Below are positions 34,963 to 44,143 of a stretch of 64,000 nt of DNA, piece after piece. This DNA is from Agathobacter sp. Its GTDB lineage: Bacteria > Bacillota > Clostridia > Lachnospirales > Lachnospiraceae. The notes under the pieces are model-generated. The model was not told the DNA's origin. It made no database searches and saw only the letters and a program-made list of their open reading frames with translations. The stretch lies in NCBI GenBank assembly GCA_022775045.1, contig JALFLB010000039.1:1-64000 (forward strand), read 5' to 3'. The number at the start of each line of letters is the position of its first letter. Position 1 is the stretch's first letter. Made by a program: the position numbers and the translations under genes.

Positions 34963-36540
34963 ATGAGAACAAGTGGCGTGCTTATGCCGATATCTTCCTT
35001 GCCATCACCGTATGGTATTGGAACTATGGGAAAATCAGCAAGGGAATTCGTAGATTTTCTGCTTAAGGGAGGACAGACCTACTGGCAGATCCTTCCAATT
35101 TGTCCGACAAGTTATGGAGATTCTCCATATCAGTCTTTTTCCAGCTTTGCAGGGAATCCATATTTTATAGATCTGGAGTATCTGTGTGAAGATGGATTGC
35201 TTACAAAAGAAGAATGTGAGTCCTTTGAGTGGGGCGGAAATGAGAAATATGTTGATTATGGTACAATGTATGTATCGAGATATGCATTGCTTAAGAAGGC
35301 ATATTTACGTTTTGTAAAGAACATTCCTGAGGATTTTGCCGATTTCTGTAAGAGCAAAAAAGAATGGCTTGATGATTATGCATTATTTATGGCTTTGAAG
35401 GATGCCAACAATGGAGTAGCGTGGTTCGAGTGGGAGAATGATTTGCGCCTGCGCAAGGAAGAAGCTCTTACTAAGGCACGCAGCGAGTATGAGGATGATA
35501 TTGAGTTTTACAAGATGTTGCAGTATCTGTTTTTCCAGCAGTGGGAAAGTCTGAAGAAGTATGCTAATGATAAAGGAATTGAGATTATCGGGGATGTACC
35601 AATCTACGTTGCAGGAGACAGTGCAGATGTATGGGCGAATCCGAAGCAGTTTTATCTGGATGAAGATTTGAATCCGATTGAAGTGGCAGGATGTCCGCCA
35701 GATGGTTTTTCTGCGGACGGACAGTTGTGGGGTAATCCGCTGTTCCGCTGGGATGAGATGAAAAAAGACGATTATGCATGGTGGACAAAGCGCATTAAGG
35801 CAATGTCGGAGTTGTATGATATCATTCGAATCGACCATTTCCGAGGATTTGATTCTTATTATGCGATTCCTGCGAAGGATACTACTGCCAAGAATGGTAA
35901 GTGGAAGACAGGACCGGGAATGGACTTATTTCATCAGCTTGAGAAAAAGCTTGGAAAGCTTCCGATTATTGTGGAAGATCTCGGATTCCTTACTCCATCG
36001 GTGCGTCAGCTTTTGAAGGATTCCGGCTTCCCGGGAATGAAGGTGATTCAGTTTGCGTTTGATAGTCGAGAGGGCAGTGATTATCTTCCGCATACCTATA
36101 CTCAGCATTGTGTGGTATATACCGGAACACATGATAATGATACGGTGATGGGATGGATGGATACCGCTCCGGAGGAATCGGTTCAGTTTGCTAAGGAGTA
36201 TTTAAATCTTACAGAAGAAGAAGGATACAACTGGGGTATGATGCGGGCTGCATGGTCTTCCGTTGCGGATATGGCAATTGTGCCACTTCAGGATTTGCTT
36301 GGACTGGGGTCTGAGGCGCGCATTAACATTCCGTCTACATTAGGTGAAAACTGGAAATGGCGTGCAACAAGTGATCAGATTACAGATGAGCTTGCGGAGA
36401 AGCTTTATAGATATATGGAGATGTATGGACGCATCAATGCCGTCATCTTAGAAGAGCTTGCTAAGCAGGCAGAAGAGGAAAAGCAGGCAGAAGAGGAAAA
36501 ACAGGCAAAAGAGGAAAAAGCCGCGAAAAAGAAAAAATAA
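34963..36540 (+). CDS. malQ: 4-alpha-glucanotransferase (amylomaltase)
   Basis: 525 residues, GH77. It disproportionates maltodextrins, releasing glucose. Motifs are 'GDVPIYVAGDSADVWANP', nucleophile Asp in 'IRIDHFRGFDSYYAIPA', acid Glu in 'IVEDLGFLTP' and 'YTGTHDNDTVMGW'. The last 30 or so residues form an unusual Lys/Glu/Ala-rich charged tail with repeated 'KQAEEE' units, outside the normal family core of about 500 residues. AGGAGG precedes the ATG. Confidence 0.94.
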   Translation: MRTSGVLMPISSLPSPYGIGTMGKSAREFVDFLLKGGQTYWQILPICPTSYGDSPYQSFSSFAGNPYFIDLEYLCEDGLLTKEECESFEWGGNEKYVDYGTMYVSRYALLKKAYLRFVKNIPEDFADFCKSKKEWLDDYALFMALKDANNGVAWFEWENDLRLRKEEALTKARSEYEDDIEFYKMLQYLFFQQWESLKKYANDKGIEIIGDVPIYVAGDSADVWANPKQFYLDEDLNPIEVAGCPPDGFSADGQLWGNPLFRWDEMKKDDYAWWTKRIKAMSELYDIIRIDHFRGFDSYYAIPAKDTTAKNGKWKTGPGMDLFHQLEKKLGKLPIIVEDLGFLTPSVRQLLKDSGFPGMKVIQFAFDSREGSDYLPHTYTQHCVVYTGTHDNDTVMGWMDTAPEESVQFAKEYLNLTEEEGYNWGMMRAAWSSVADMAIVPLQDLLGLGSEARINIPSTLGENWKWRATSDQITDELAEKLYRYMEMYGRINAVILEELAKQAEEEKQAEEEKQAKEEKAAKKKK

Positions 36541-36550
36541 AACATAATTT

Positions 36551-36598
36551 GTTCCCCCCTTCCATATATTGAGAATATATGGGAAGGGGGACTTTTTT
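36551..36598 (+). terminator. strong hairpin between malQ and spoIVA, overlapping the spoIVA ribosome site
   Basis: Arms CCCCCTTCCATATATT and AATATATGGGAAGGGGG (loop GAG) are followed by ACTTTTTT. It looks like a malQ terminator, but its 3' arm contains the only Shine-Dalgarno sequence (GGAAGGGGG) for spoIVA, whose ATG at 36599 follows the T run directly. Confidence 0.75.
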
Positions 36599-38116
36599 AT
36601 GGATAGCAGGGAAAACAAGGACTTTGATTTATATAAAGATATTCAGGGTAGAACCGGCGGCGAGATCTACATTGGCGTGGTAGGACCGGTGCGTACCGGA
36701 AAATCCACGTTTATCAAACGGTTTATGGATTTGTTTGTGCTGCCTTATATAGAGGACGAGAACGCAAAAAAGCGGGCAATGGATGAAATGCCGCAATCGG
36801 CGGCAGGAAAGACGATTATGACAACGGAACCCAAATTTATTCCACAGGAAGCGGCAGAAATTACGCTGGCAGATGAGAGCAGCATTCGGGTGCGCCTGAT
36901 TGATTGTGTGGGATTTATGGTTGATGGTGCCAGTGGACATATGGAAGGGGATGAAAACAGGATGGTCAAGACTCCATGGTTTTCAGAAGAAATTCCATTT
37001 GTGGATGCGGCCCGGATTGGAACACAGAAAGTAATTCGTGATCATGCAACTATCGGTATTGTTGTGACTACGGATGGAAGTATCGGAGAACTTTCACGTG
37101 AAAGCTATATTGATGCAGAGCAGACAACAATTGCAGAGCTTAGAGAAATTGGAAAACCTTATGTGATGGTGCTGAATTCTATGCGCCCATATAGTGAAGA
37201 AACCGTAAAACTGAAGGAAAATCTGGAACAGACTTATGGAACGGTTGTAATTCCGGTTAACTGTCAGCAGATGCACAGAGAGGATATCGTATCCATCATG
37301 AATGCAATTTTGCTGGAGTTCCCTGTGACAAGAATGGATTATTTTATTCCCAAATGGACAGAGATGCTTCCGGCGGAACATCCTGTGAAAGCTGCTATGA
37401 TTCAAACCGCCGGAAATCTGCTGGAAAGAGTAGAAAAAGTGAGGGATGTCAGTGCTTTGTCGATTGGAAAAAATCTTGCAATGACTGCCAATGAACAGGT
37501 GGGAGAAGCATTTTTTAAAGAAATTCTTTTGCAGAATATCAACTTGTCAGATGGGACTGTGACCATTCGAATGGAGATTGATGACCGATATTATTTTGCT
37601 TATGTCAGCGAGATGACAGGTGTGACCATTGATGGAGAATATCAGATGATCTCGATGCTGCGTTCTCTTGCTGCAATGAAAAAGGAATATGAGCGTGTAA
37701 AAGATGCGATGGATGCAGTGGAGCAGAAAGGATATGGCGTTGTGATGCCGGGACTGTCTGATATTCGGATGGAAAATCCGGTCCTGATTCAGCATGGTGG
37801 AAAATATGGAGTGAAAATGCGGGCACTTTCGCCGTCCATTCATATGATCAAAGCGAATATTGAGACAGAGATTGCTCCGATTGTGGGAAGTGAAGAGCAG
37901 GCAAATGATCTGATCGAATACATAAAAGCCGGGGAAGAGAGCGGTGAGGGAATCTGGACAACGAATATCTTTGGAAAATCGGTGGGAGAACTGATGGAGG
38001 ACGGAATCCGCAGTAAGATTATGCAAATGGATGATGAATGTCAGTTAAAGCTTCAGGATACGATGCAGAAAATTGTGAATGACAGCAATGGGGGAATGAT
38101 CTGTATCATTATCTAA
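36599..38116 (+). CDS. spoIVA: stage IV sporulation protein A
   Basis: About 505 residues from ATG 36599; the open frame back to 36569 runs through the hairpin. SpoIVA is an ATPase that polymerises on the forespore surface to make the coat basement layer. The Walker A is in 'GVVGPVRTGKSTFIKRFM' and the signature continues with 'TTEPKFIPQEA' and 'LIDCVGFMVDGASGHME'. The C-terminus ends in 'SNGGMICIII', needed for membrane association via SpoVM in Bacillus. Length is as expected. It shows that the organism is a spore former. No clear sigma-E promoter was found. Confidence 0.96.
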   Translation: MDSRENKDFDLYKDIQGRTGGEIYIGVVGPVRTGKSTFIKRFMDLFVLPYIEDENAKKRAMDEMPQSAAGKTIMTTEPKFIPQEAAEITLADESSIRVRLIDCVGFMVDGASGHMEGDENRMVKTPWFSEEIPFVDAARIGTQKVIRDHATIGIVVTTDGSIGELSRESYIDAEQTTIAELREIGKPYVMVLNSMRPYSEETVKLKENLEQTYGTVVIPVNCQQMHREDIVSIMNAILLEFPVTRMDYFIPKWTEMLPAEHPVKAAMIQTAGNLLERVEKVRDVSALSIGKNLAMTANEQVGEAFFKEILLQNINLSDGTVTIRMEIDDRYYFAYVSEMTGVTIDGEYQMISMLRSLAAMKKEYERVKDAMDAVEQKGYGVVMPGLSDIRMENPVLIQHGGKYGVKMRALSPSIHMIKANIETEIAPIVGSEEQANDLIEYIKAGEESGEGIWTTNIFGKSVGELMEDGIRSKIMQMDDECQLKLQDTMQKIVNDSNGGMICIII

Positions 38117-38222
38117 ATCCGGTTTTATATTTTACAACAATCTGTTATACTATCTATATATATCATTACAAAACACAATTTTGCAATTTGTAGTAAAATG
38201 TTTGCAGATGAAAGGAAAAAAC

Positions 38223-39059
38223 ATGAATGAAGTGTACGATAAACTGATGCACTGCTATGAGAGCGTGCGCAGACAGGTAGATTTTGTGCCGAAGGTGGCA
38301 CTGGTGCTGGGATCGGGCCTTGGTGATTATGCCGAGGGAGTCCGTGTGGAGGCAAGTCTGGATTACCATAATATTGAGGGCTTTCCTGTGTCAACCGTTC
38401 CGGGGCATGCGGGGCGGTTTATCTTTGGTTACGTGGGTGAGGTTCCGGTTGTGTGTATGCAGGGACGTGTGCATTATTATGAGGGATATGCGATGTCTGA
38501 TGTTGTGCTTCCGGTTCGCCTGATGCGCCAGATGGGGGCACAGGTGCTTTTTCTTACGAATGCGGCGGGGGGAGTTCAGCAGGGGATGAGGGCCGGCGAT
38601 CTGATGCTTCTGACGGGACAGATTGCCAGCTTTGTTCCATCACCGCTTATCGGACCGAATTGTGAAAAGCTTGGTACACGTTTTCCGGATATGAGTGAGA
38701 TTTATAATCGTGATTTGATCTTGATCGGTCGTAAATGTGCTGCGGAACTTGGCATTGATCTGAAGGAAGGAACTTATCTGCAGTTTACGGGACCGGCCTA
38801 TGAATCTCCGCAGGAAGTTGCGATGGCCCGTATTCTGGGAGCGGATGCAGTGGGGATGAGTACAGCCTGTGAGGCGGTTGCTGCCAATCATATGGGTATG
38901 CGCATTGTGGGTATTTCCTGTATTTCCAATCTTGCAAGTGGGATTGCACCGCAACCGCTTTCACACGAGGAGGTGCAGAAATCAGCAGATGCTGTGGCAC
39001 CAAAATTTAAGGCGCTTGTGACACAAATGATAAAGGAGATAGGAAAAACATGCAGGTAA
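38223..39059 (+). CDS. purine-nucleoside phosphorylase, class I (trimeric type)
   Basis: About 278 residues from ATG 38223 (AAAGGA upstream). It phosphorolyses inosine and guanosine nucleosides to base plus ribose-1-phosphate. Conserved motifs are 'LVLGSGLGDYAEGV', 'GFPVSTVPGHAGRFIFG', 'MQGRVHYYEGY', 'LTNAAGGV' and 'VGMSTACEAVAANHMGM'. The 3' end overlaps the MBL-fold gene by 10 bases, so the two are likely co-expressed. Confidence 0.93.
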   Translation: MNEVYDKLMHCYESVRRQVDFVPKVALVLGSGLGDYAEGVRVEASLDYHNIEGFPVSTVPGHAGRFIFGYVGEVPVVCMQGRVHYYEGYAMSDVVLPVRLMRQMGAQVLFLTNAAGGVQQGMRAGDLMLLTGQIASFVPSPLIGPNCEKLGTRFPDMSEIYNRDLILIGRKCAAELGIDLKEGTYLQFTGPAYESPQEVAMARILGADAVGMSTACEAVAANHMGMRIVGISCISNLASGIAPQPLSHEEVQKSADAVAPKFKALVTQMIKEIGKTCR

Positions 39060-39805
39060 TATTTATTCATCACAGCTGTTTCCTGATAGAAGTGGATGAT
39101 AAAGTGTTGATTTTTGATTATTTTGGAGGAGACCGTGTGAATGGGTATACATTTACCGGCAAAATTCCATCCTATGCACCGGATACAAAGATTTACATGT
39201 TTGCCAGTCACAGCCATCGGGATCACTTTGATATGGATATTTTGCGCTGGAGTGGTCAGTATCCCAATATTCGATATATTTTGTCCAAGGATATCCGTAT
39301 CAGTCCACATTTTCTTGAAAAGCATGGGATTGATCCGAAAGTGAGAGAGCAGGTGCAGTTTGTTACGGCAGGCAAAAGGTATGAAGTAGATGATCTTGTA
39401 ATTGAGACTCTTGCATCGACGGATGCAGGAGTTGCATTTTACGTTACGACAAATGGCGTCAGTTTTTTTCATGCGGGGGATCTGAATGACTGGAAGATGG
39501 AGGGGGCTGGAGATCTGATCAATGGAAAACAGGAGAGGGCGTATCGGCATGAAATCCGAAAGATTACGGACAAGCCCATTAATCTGGCATTTGTGCCGAT
39601 GGATCCGCGGCTTGGACCGTACCAGTCACTTGGAATTGACTTCTTTTTGAAAAATACAGATGCAGAGTTTGTTTTTCCGATGCATATGTGGCAGGATTAT
39701 TCTGCAATTGCAGCTTATAAGAAGAAAATTTCTAATTTGGGAATGGCACAGCGTGTGATAGAAATCGAGCGGGAAAATCAGGTTTTTCCGTTTGGAGAGT
39801 TATAG
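39050..39805 (+). CDS. MBL-fold metallo-hydrolase
   Basis: 251 residues with a metallo-beta-lactamase fold of the UlaG/RomA-like subset. The metal-binding motif is 'ASHSHRDHFD' (HxHxDH), preceded by 'FIHHSCFLIEVDDKVLIFDY' and followed by 'FFHAGDLNDW' and 'FPMHMWQDYS', which supply further ligands. The substrate is unknown. It overlaps the end of the nucleoside phosphorylase gene, hinting at a nucleotide-related role, but this is only context. Confidence 0.88.
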   Translation: MQVIFIHHSCFLIEVDDKVLIFDYFGGDRVNGYTFTGKIPSYAPDTKIYMFASHSHRDHFDMDILRWSGQYPNIRYILSKDIRISPHFLEKHGIDPKVREQVQFVTAGKRYEVDDLVIETLASTDAGVAFYVTTNGVSFFHAGDLNDWKMEGAGDLINGKQERAYRHEIRKITDKPINLAFVPMDPRLGPYQSLGIDFFLKNTDAEFVFPMHMWQDYSAIAAYKKKISNLGMAQRVIEIERENQVFPFGEL

Positions 39806-39815
39806 AGCAAAAGTA

Positions 39816-39844
39816 TTGAATTTCGGGACAAGTTCATATATAAT
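39816..39844 (+). promoter_or_regulatory. promoter for the small ORF-alaS unit
   Basis: TTGAAT (39816-39821), 17 bases, TATAAT (39839-39844), 60 bases before the small gene at 39904. Confidence 0.7.
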
Positions 39845-39903
39845 ATATTAATTGGAATAAAGGTGTAGACACACATGGGAGTTTGGTAGCAGGAGGTAGT
39901 AAA

Positions 39904-40050
39904 ATGGATTTTTTATTATGTATTGTAAAGTATGTGATTGAGATGGCTATTTTGCTTGGAATCGGTATCCTGGGGGCATTTATCGGGATTAAGCTTCGCA
40001 GGCGTAAGGATGCGAAGACTGCTGCTTTGGCAGACGAGACAAAAGAATAA
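39904..40050 (+). CDS. 48-residue membrane protein upstream of alaS
   Basis: ATG preceded by CAGGAGG at 7 bases; 48 codons. A hydrophobic helix (about 4-29, 'MAILLGIGILGAFIGI') is followed by 'KLRRRKDAKTAALADETKE', a basic then acidic tail. The stop is 17 bases before alaS, so it is almost certainly co-transcribed with it. The strong ribosome site supports a real gene. Function unknown. Confidence 0.65.
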   Translation: MDFLLCIVKYVIEMAILLGIGILGAFIGIKLRRRKDAKTAALADETKE

Positions 40051-40067
40051 TTTTGGAGGACTTGGTA

Positions 40068-42728
40068 ATGAAAAAGAGTTATGGCGTCAATGAGCTGCGT
40101 CGGATGTACCTTGACTTTTTTGAAAGTAAGGGGCATCTTGCAATGAAGAGCTTTTCGTTGGTACCGCACAATGACAACAGTTTATTATTGATTAACGCGG
40201 GAATGGCTCCGCTGAAACCATATTTTACAGGACAGGAGATTCCACCGAGAAGGCGTGTGACAACCTGCCAGAAGTGTGTGCGAACCGGCGACATCGAGAA
40301 TGTAGGTAAGACTGCCCGTCATCTGACGTTCTTTGAGATGCTTGGCAACTTTTCTTTTGGTGATTATTTTAAACATGAGGCAATTGCCTGGTCATGGGAA
40401 TTCTTGACCGAGGTGCTGGGACTTGAGAAAGATCGGTTGTATCCATCTATCTATGGAGAGGATGACGAGGCCTTTGATATCTGGACAAAGGAGGTTGGAG
40501 TACCGGCTGATCGTATTACACGTTTTTACCGTGATCCGGAGACGGGAGAATGTGATAACTTCTGGGAGCATGGCGCGGGACCTTGTGGACCGTGTTCAGA
40601 GATTTACTATGACAGAGGTGAGAAATATGGTTGCGGCAAGCCGGATTGTAAGGTTGGTTGCGATTGTGATCGCTTCATGGAAGTATGGAACAACGTATTT
40701 ACCCAGTTTGAAGGGGATGGCAAGGGCGGCTATGAGGAACTTTCCCAGAAAAATATTGATACGGGAATGGGACTGGAGCGTCTTGCTGTCGTGATGCAGG
40801 ATGTGGATTCTGTTTTTGATATTGATACGATGAAGGCAATTCGTGATAAGATCTGCGAGATGTCAGGAAAGACTTACCAGACGGACGCAATGGATGATGT
40901 GTCCATCCGTCTGATTACAGATCATATCCGTTCGTCAACATTTCTGGTATCGGATGGTGTTATTCCAAGCAATGAAGGAAGAGGCTATGTGCTTCGTCGC
41001 CTGATTCGCCGCACGGCCAGACATGGACGCATGCTTGGAATTGATGGCCTTTTCCTTGCAAAGCTTTCTGAGACTGTTATCAACGAGAGCAAGGATGGTT
41101 ATCCTGAGTTAGATGAAAAGAAGGAATTTATCTTCAAGGTACTGACACAGGAAGAGGAGAAGTTCAATAGGACAATCGATCAGGGACTCGCTATCTTAAA
41201 TGACCTGATGACAGAGATGCAGGAAAAGGGAAGCAAGGAACTCTCTGGTGCAGATACCTTTAAACTTTATGATACTTATGGATTCCCGGTAGACCTGACA
41301 GAGGAAATTCTTGAAGAAAAGGGATTTTCATATAATGAGGCCGAATTCAAGGCGTGTATGGAAGAGCAGCGTCAGAAGGCAAGAAGTGCCCGCAAGGTAA
41401 CCAACTATATGGGCGCTGATGCTACTGTATATGAACAGATTGATCCGGTCATTACAACGGAGTTCGTTGGATATGATAAACTGAGCTTTTCTTCAAAGGT
41501 TACAGTTATGACGACAGAGACTGAACTTGTGGAAGCTCTTTCTGATGGAGAGACCGGAACGATTATTGTGGACAAAACACCGTTCTATGCCACTATGGGT
41601 GGCCAGCAGGGAGATAAAGGAATTATCCGTACCGCTAATGGAACTTTCCAGGTGGAAGATACCATTAAACTGCTCGGCGGCAAGTATGGACATGTTGGAC
41701 ATATGATTTCCGGTATGATTCGTTGCGGTGAAGAGGTCGAACTAGTTGTTGATGCATCATTGCGTGCACGGACATGCGCAAACCATTCTGCAACACACTT
41801 GCTGCAGAAGGCCCTGCGTGAGGTCCTTGGCTCTCATGTAGAGCAGGCTGGCTCTTATCAGGATAGTGAGCGTACCAGATTCGACTTTACGCATTTTGCG
41901 GCAATGACTCCGGAAGAACTTGTCAAGGTTGAGGATCTTGTGAATGCCAAGATTAATGAGGCAATCGCAGTCAGAACCGATATTATGACGGTTGATGAGG
42001 CAAAGAAGACGGGTGCGATGGCTCTCTTTGGTGAAAAGTATGGAGAGAAAGTCCGCGTGGTATCAATGGGCGATTTCTCAAAGGAATTCTGTGGCGGTAC
42101 ACATGTAAAGAATACTGCTGATATCAAAGCTTTTAAAATTCTGTCTGAGAGTGGAGTGGCAGCCGGAGTGCGTCGTATTGAGGCACTGACCGGAGACAAT
42201 GTACTTGCTTATTATAAGAAGATGGAAGCAGATTTCGAGGCGGCGGCAAAGGTGGTCAAGGCAACACCGGCAAATCTTGCAGAGCGTCTGGAGCATTTGA
42301 CCGCAGAACTGAAAGCATTACAGAGCGAGAATGAGTCGCTTAAGAGCAAGGCGGCAAAGGATGCCTTGGGTGATGTTATGGATCAGGTTATGGATGTCAA
42401 GGGGGTTAAGCTTCTTGCCACAAGTGTTGCAGGTGTCGACATGAACGGATTGCGTGACCTGGGTGATCAGCTTAAGGGTAAATTGGGAGAAGGCGTAGTT
42501 GTGCTTGCGTCTGATTGTGATGGTAAAGTCAATCTGGTTGTTATGGCTACAGATGAAGCGATTAAAAAGGGAGCTCATGCCGGGAACCTTATTAAGGCGA
42601 TTGCGGGCAAAGTAGGCGGCGGCGGTGGAGGTCGCCCTAATATGGCGCAGGCAGGAGGCAAGAATCCGGCTGGCATTTCGGATGCGATTGCAGAGGCTTC
42701 GGAAGCGTTGGCTGCTATGATTTTTTAG
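40068..42728 (+). CDS. alaS: alanyl-tRNA synthetase
   Basis: About 886 residues from ATG 40068; the TTG at 40053 is part of the TTGGAGG ribosome site. Class II synthetase with 'MYLDFFESKGHLAM', 'INAGMAPLKPYF' and 'FFEMLGNFSFGDYFK' in the catalytic core. The editing domain has 'NHSATHLLQKAL' and 'CGGTHVKNTADI' (zinc ligands), then a coiled coil and a C-terminal DHHA1 domain with 'KVGGGGGGRPNMAQAGG'. It charges tRNA-Ala and edits Ser/Gly errors. Full length. Confidence 0.98.
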   Translation: MKKSYGVNELRRMYLDFFESKGHLAMKSFSLVPHNDNSLLLINAGMAPLKPYFTGQEIPPRRRVTTCQKCVRTGDIENVGKTARHLTFFEMLGNFSFGDYFKHEAIAWSWEFLTEVLGLEKDRLYPSIYGEDDEAFDIWTKEVGVPADRITRFYRDPETGECDNFWEHGAGPCGPCSEIYYDRGEKYGCGKPDCKVGCDCDRFMEVWNNVFTQFEGDGKGGYEELSQKNIDTGMGLERLAVVMQDVDSVFDIDTMKAIRDKICEMSGKTYQTDAMDDVSIRLITDHIRSSTFLVSDGVIPSNEGRGYVLRRLIRRTARHGRMLGIDGLFLAKLSETVINESKDGYPELDEKKEFIFKVLTQEEEKFNRTIDQGLAILNDLMTEMQEKGSKELSGADTFKLYDTYGFPVDLTEEILEEKGFSYNEAEFKACMEEQRQKARSARKVTNYMGADATVYEQIDPVITTEFVGYDKLSFSSKVTVMTTETELVEALSDGETGTIIVDKTPFYATMGGQQGDKGIIRTANGTFQVEDTIKLLGGKYGHVGHMISGMIRCGEEVELVVDASLRARTCANHSATHLLQKALREVLGSHVEQAGSYQDSERTRFDFTHFAAMTPEELVKVEDLVNAKINEAIAVRTDIMTVDEAKKTGAMALFGEKYGEKVRVVSMGDFSKEFCGGTHVKNTADIKAFKILSESGVAAGVRRIEALTGDNVLAYYKKMEADFEAAAKVVKATPANLAERLEHLTAELKALQSENESLKSKAAKDALGDVMDQVMDVKGVKLLATSVAGVDMNGLRDLGDQLKGKLGEGVVVLASDCDGKVNLVVMATDEAIKKGAHAGNLIKAIAGKVGGGGGGRPNMAQAGGKNPAGISDAIAEASEALAAMIF

Positions 42729-42768
42729 TCGATTTGCCGGTTTTTGATATTACAATACAAAAATAATG

Positions 42769-42809
42769 GGCTAATTATCCTGAAAAAAGGAAAATTAGCC
42801 TTTATTTTT
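42769..42809 (+). terminator. intrinsic terminator after alaS
   Basis: Stem GGCTAATT/AATTAGCC with an A-rich loop, followed by TTTATTTTTA. Confidence 0.8.
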
Positions 42810-42854
42810 AGCTGTTTTGTAGTATAATTGTACTATATACAGGGAGGTAAAAAT

Positions 42855-44129
42855 ATGAGGAAAAGACTATTTTCAATGCTTATGGTAACAACCCTGATGT
42901 TGACAATGTTGACGGGGTGTGCTTCCGGTAATAACAGACCGGGAGAGTCGACTGAGTCACAGGGGGTAAAGGAGACAAACTCCGGCGATGGTGTGGTTAA
43001 GCTCAGAGTATGGGCAGAGGAGTCTACGTTTGATACCCTGAATGAAATGGTTGAAAGTTTTAAGCAGGAGTATGCAGGACAGGCTGAATTTGAGATTACA
43101 CTTGAGGCTAATTCTGATGCAGAAACGAAAAATAATGTGTTAGCGGATGTGCACAATGCGGCAGATGTGTTTCCGCTGGCTGATGACCAGGTTTCGGGTC
43201 TGGTTGCGGCAGGTGCACTCTATCCGGTTCCAAATGCGGAAGAGGTGAAGAACGCCAATCTTGCAGATGCGGTGCTGGCGGCCACAGTCAAAGATGTCTT
43301 ATATGCATATCCGATGACTGCAGATAATGGATATTTTATGTATTACAATAAGAAGTACTTTAATGATTCGGATGTGCAGACTTTAGATGGAATTCTTGCG
43401 GTAGCGAAAGAGAATGGAAAGAAGATGACAATGGACTGGAGTTCCGGATGGTATCTTTATTCATTTTTTGGAAATACCGGTCTGGACTTCGGAATCAATG
43501 ATGATGGTGTAACCAATCACTGTGACTGGAATTCCACAAAAGGAGATATCAAGGGTGTTGATATTGCACAGGCGATGCTTGATATTGCCAATAATCCGGG
43601 ATTTAAAAACATCGGAGATGAAGGGGTGGTTGCCGGTGCAAAGGATGGAAGTGTGATTGCCGGTGTCAGCGGTGTATGGAATGAGACATCTTTGCGGGAA
43701 TGCTGGGGAGATGATCTTGGTGCCGTGAAGCTTCCAACCTATACAGTGGCGGGTAAGCAGGTTCAGATGGCATCCTACAAGGGATATAAATTGATGGGAG
43801 TAAATGCATATTCACAGAATCCGGAGTGGGCTGCAAAACTTGCAGACTGGTTGACAAACGAACAGAATCAGACACTTCGTTTTGAGAAGAACGGGCAGGG
43901 ACCGTCAAATATTAAAGCAGCTGATTCTGATGCTGTTGCACAGTCCCCGGCAATTCAGGCGGTAATTGCACAGTCGGAATTCGGAAAACTTCAGCGTGTC
44001 GGCAACAGTTATTGGGATGCATGTACAACATATGGACAGACTATTGCTGCGGGTAATCCCGATCATGTGAAGCTACAGGAACTGATGGATATTCTTGTGA
44101 AGGGAATCACAAGATCTGTGGCAGGTTAG
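42855..44129 (+). CDS. sugar-type ABC transporter substrate-binding lipoprotein without permeases
   Basis: About 424 residues from ATG 42855 (GGGAGG upstream). Lipobox 'MLTGCASG' near residues 22-29 marks lipid anchoring. The mature part is a type 1 (maltose/oligosaccharide) extracellular binding protein with 'LRVWAEESTFDTLNEMV', 'DVFPLADDQVSGLVAAGAL' and 'YKGYKLMGVNAYSQNPEWAA'. No permease or ATPase genes follow. Instead a chemoreceptor starts 14 bases after its stop, so the protein may deliver ligand to the receptor rather than to a transporter, as MglB or MalE do for Trg or Tar in enteric bacteria. The ligand is not known. Confidence 0.88.
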   Translation: MRKRLFSMLMVTTLMLTMLTGCASGNNRPGESTESQGVKETNSGDGVVKLRVWAEESTFDTLNEMVESFKQEYAGQAEFEITLEANSDAETKNNVLADVHNAADVFPLADDQVSGLVAAGALYPVPNAEEVKNANLADAVLAATVKDVLYAYPMTADNGYFMYYNKKYFNDSDVQTLDGILAVAKENGKKMTMDWSSGWYLYSFFGNTGLDFGINDDGVTNHCDWNSTKGDIKGVDIAQAMLDIANNPGFKNIGDEGVVAGAKDGSVIAGVSGVWNETSLRECWGDDLGAVKLPTYTVAGKQVQMASYKGYKLMGVNAYSQNPEWAAKLADWLTNEQNQTLRFEKNGQGPSNIKAADSDAVAQSPAIQAVIAQSEFGKLQRVGNSYWDACTTYGQTIAAGNPDHVKLQELMDILVKGITRSVAG

Positions 44130-44143
44130 GAGGATAGAAGAAC

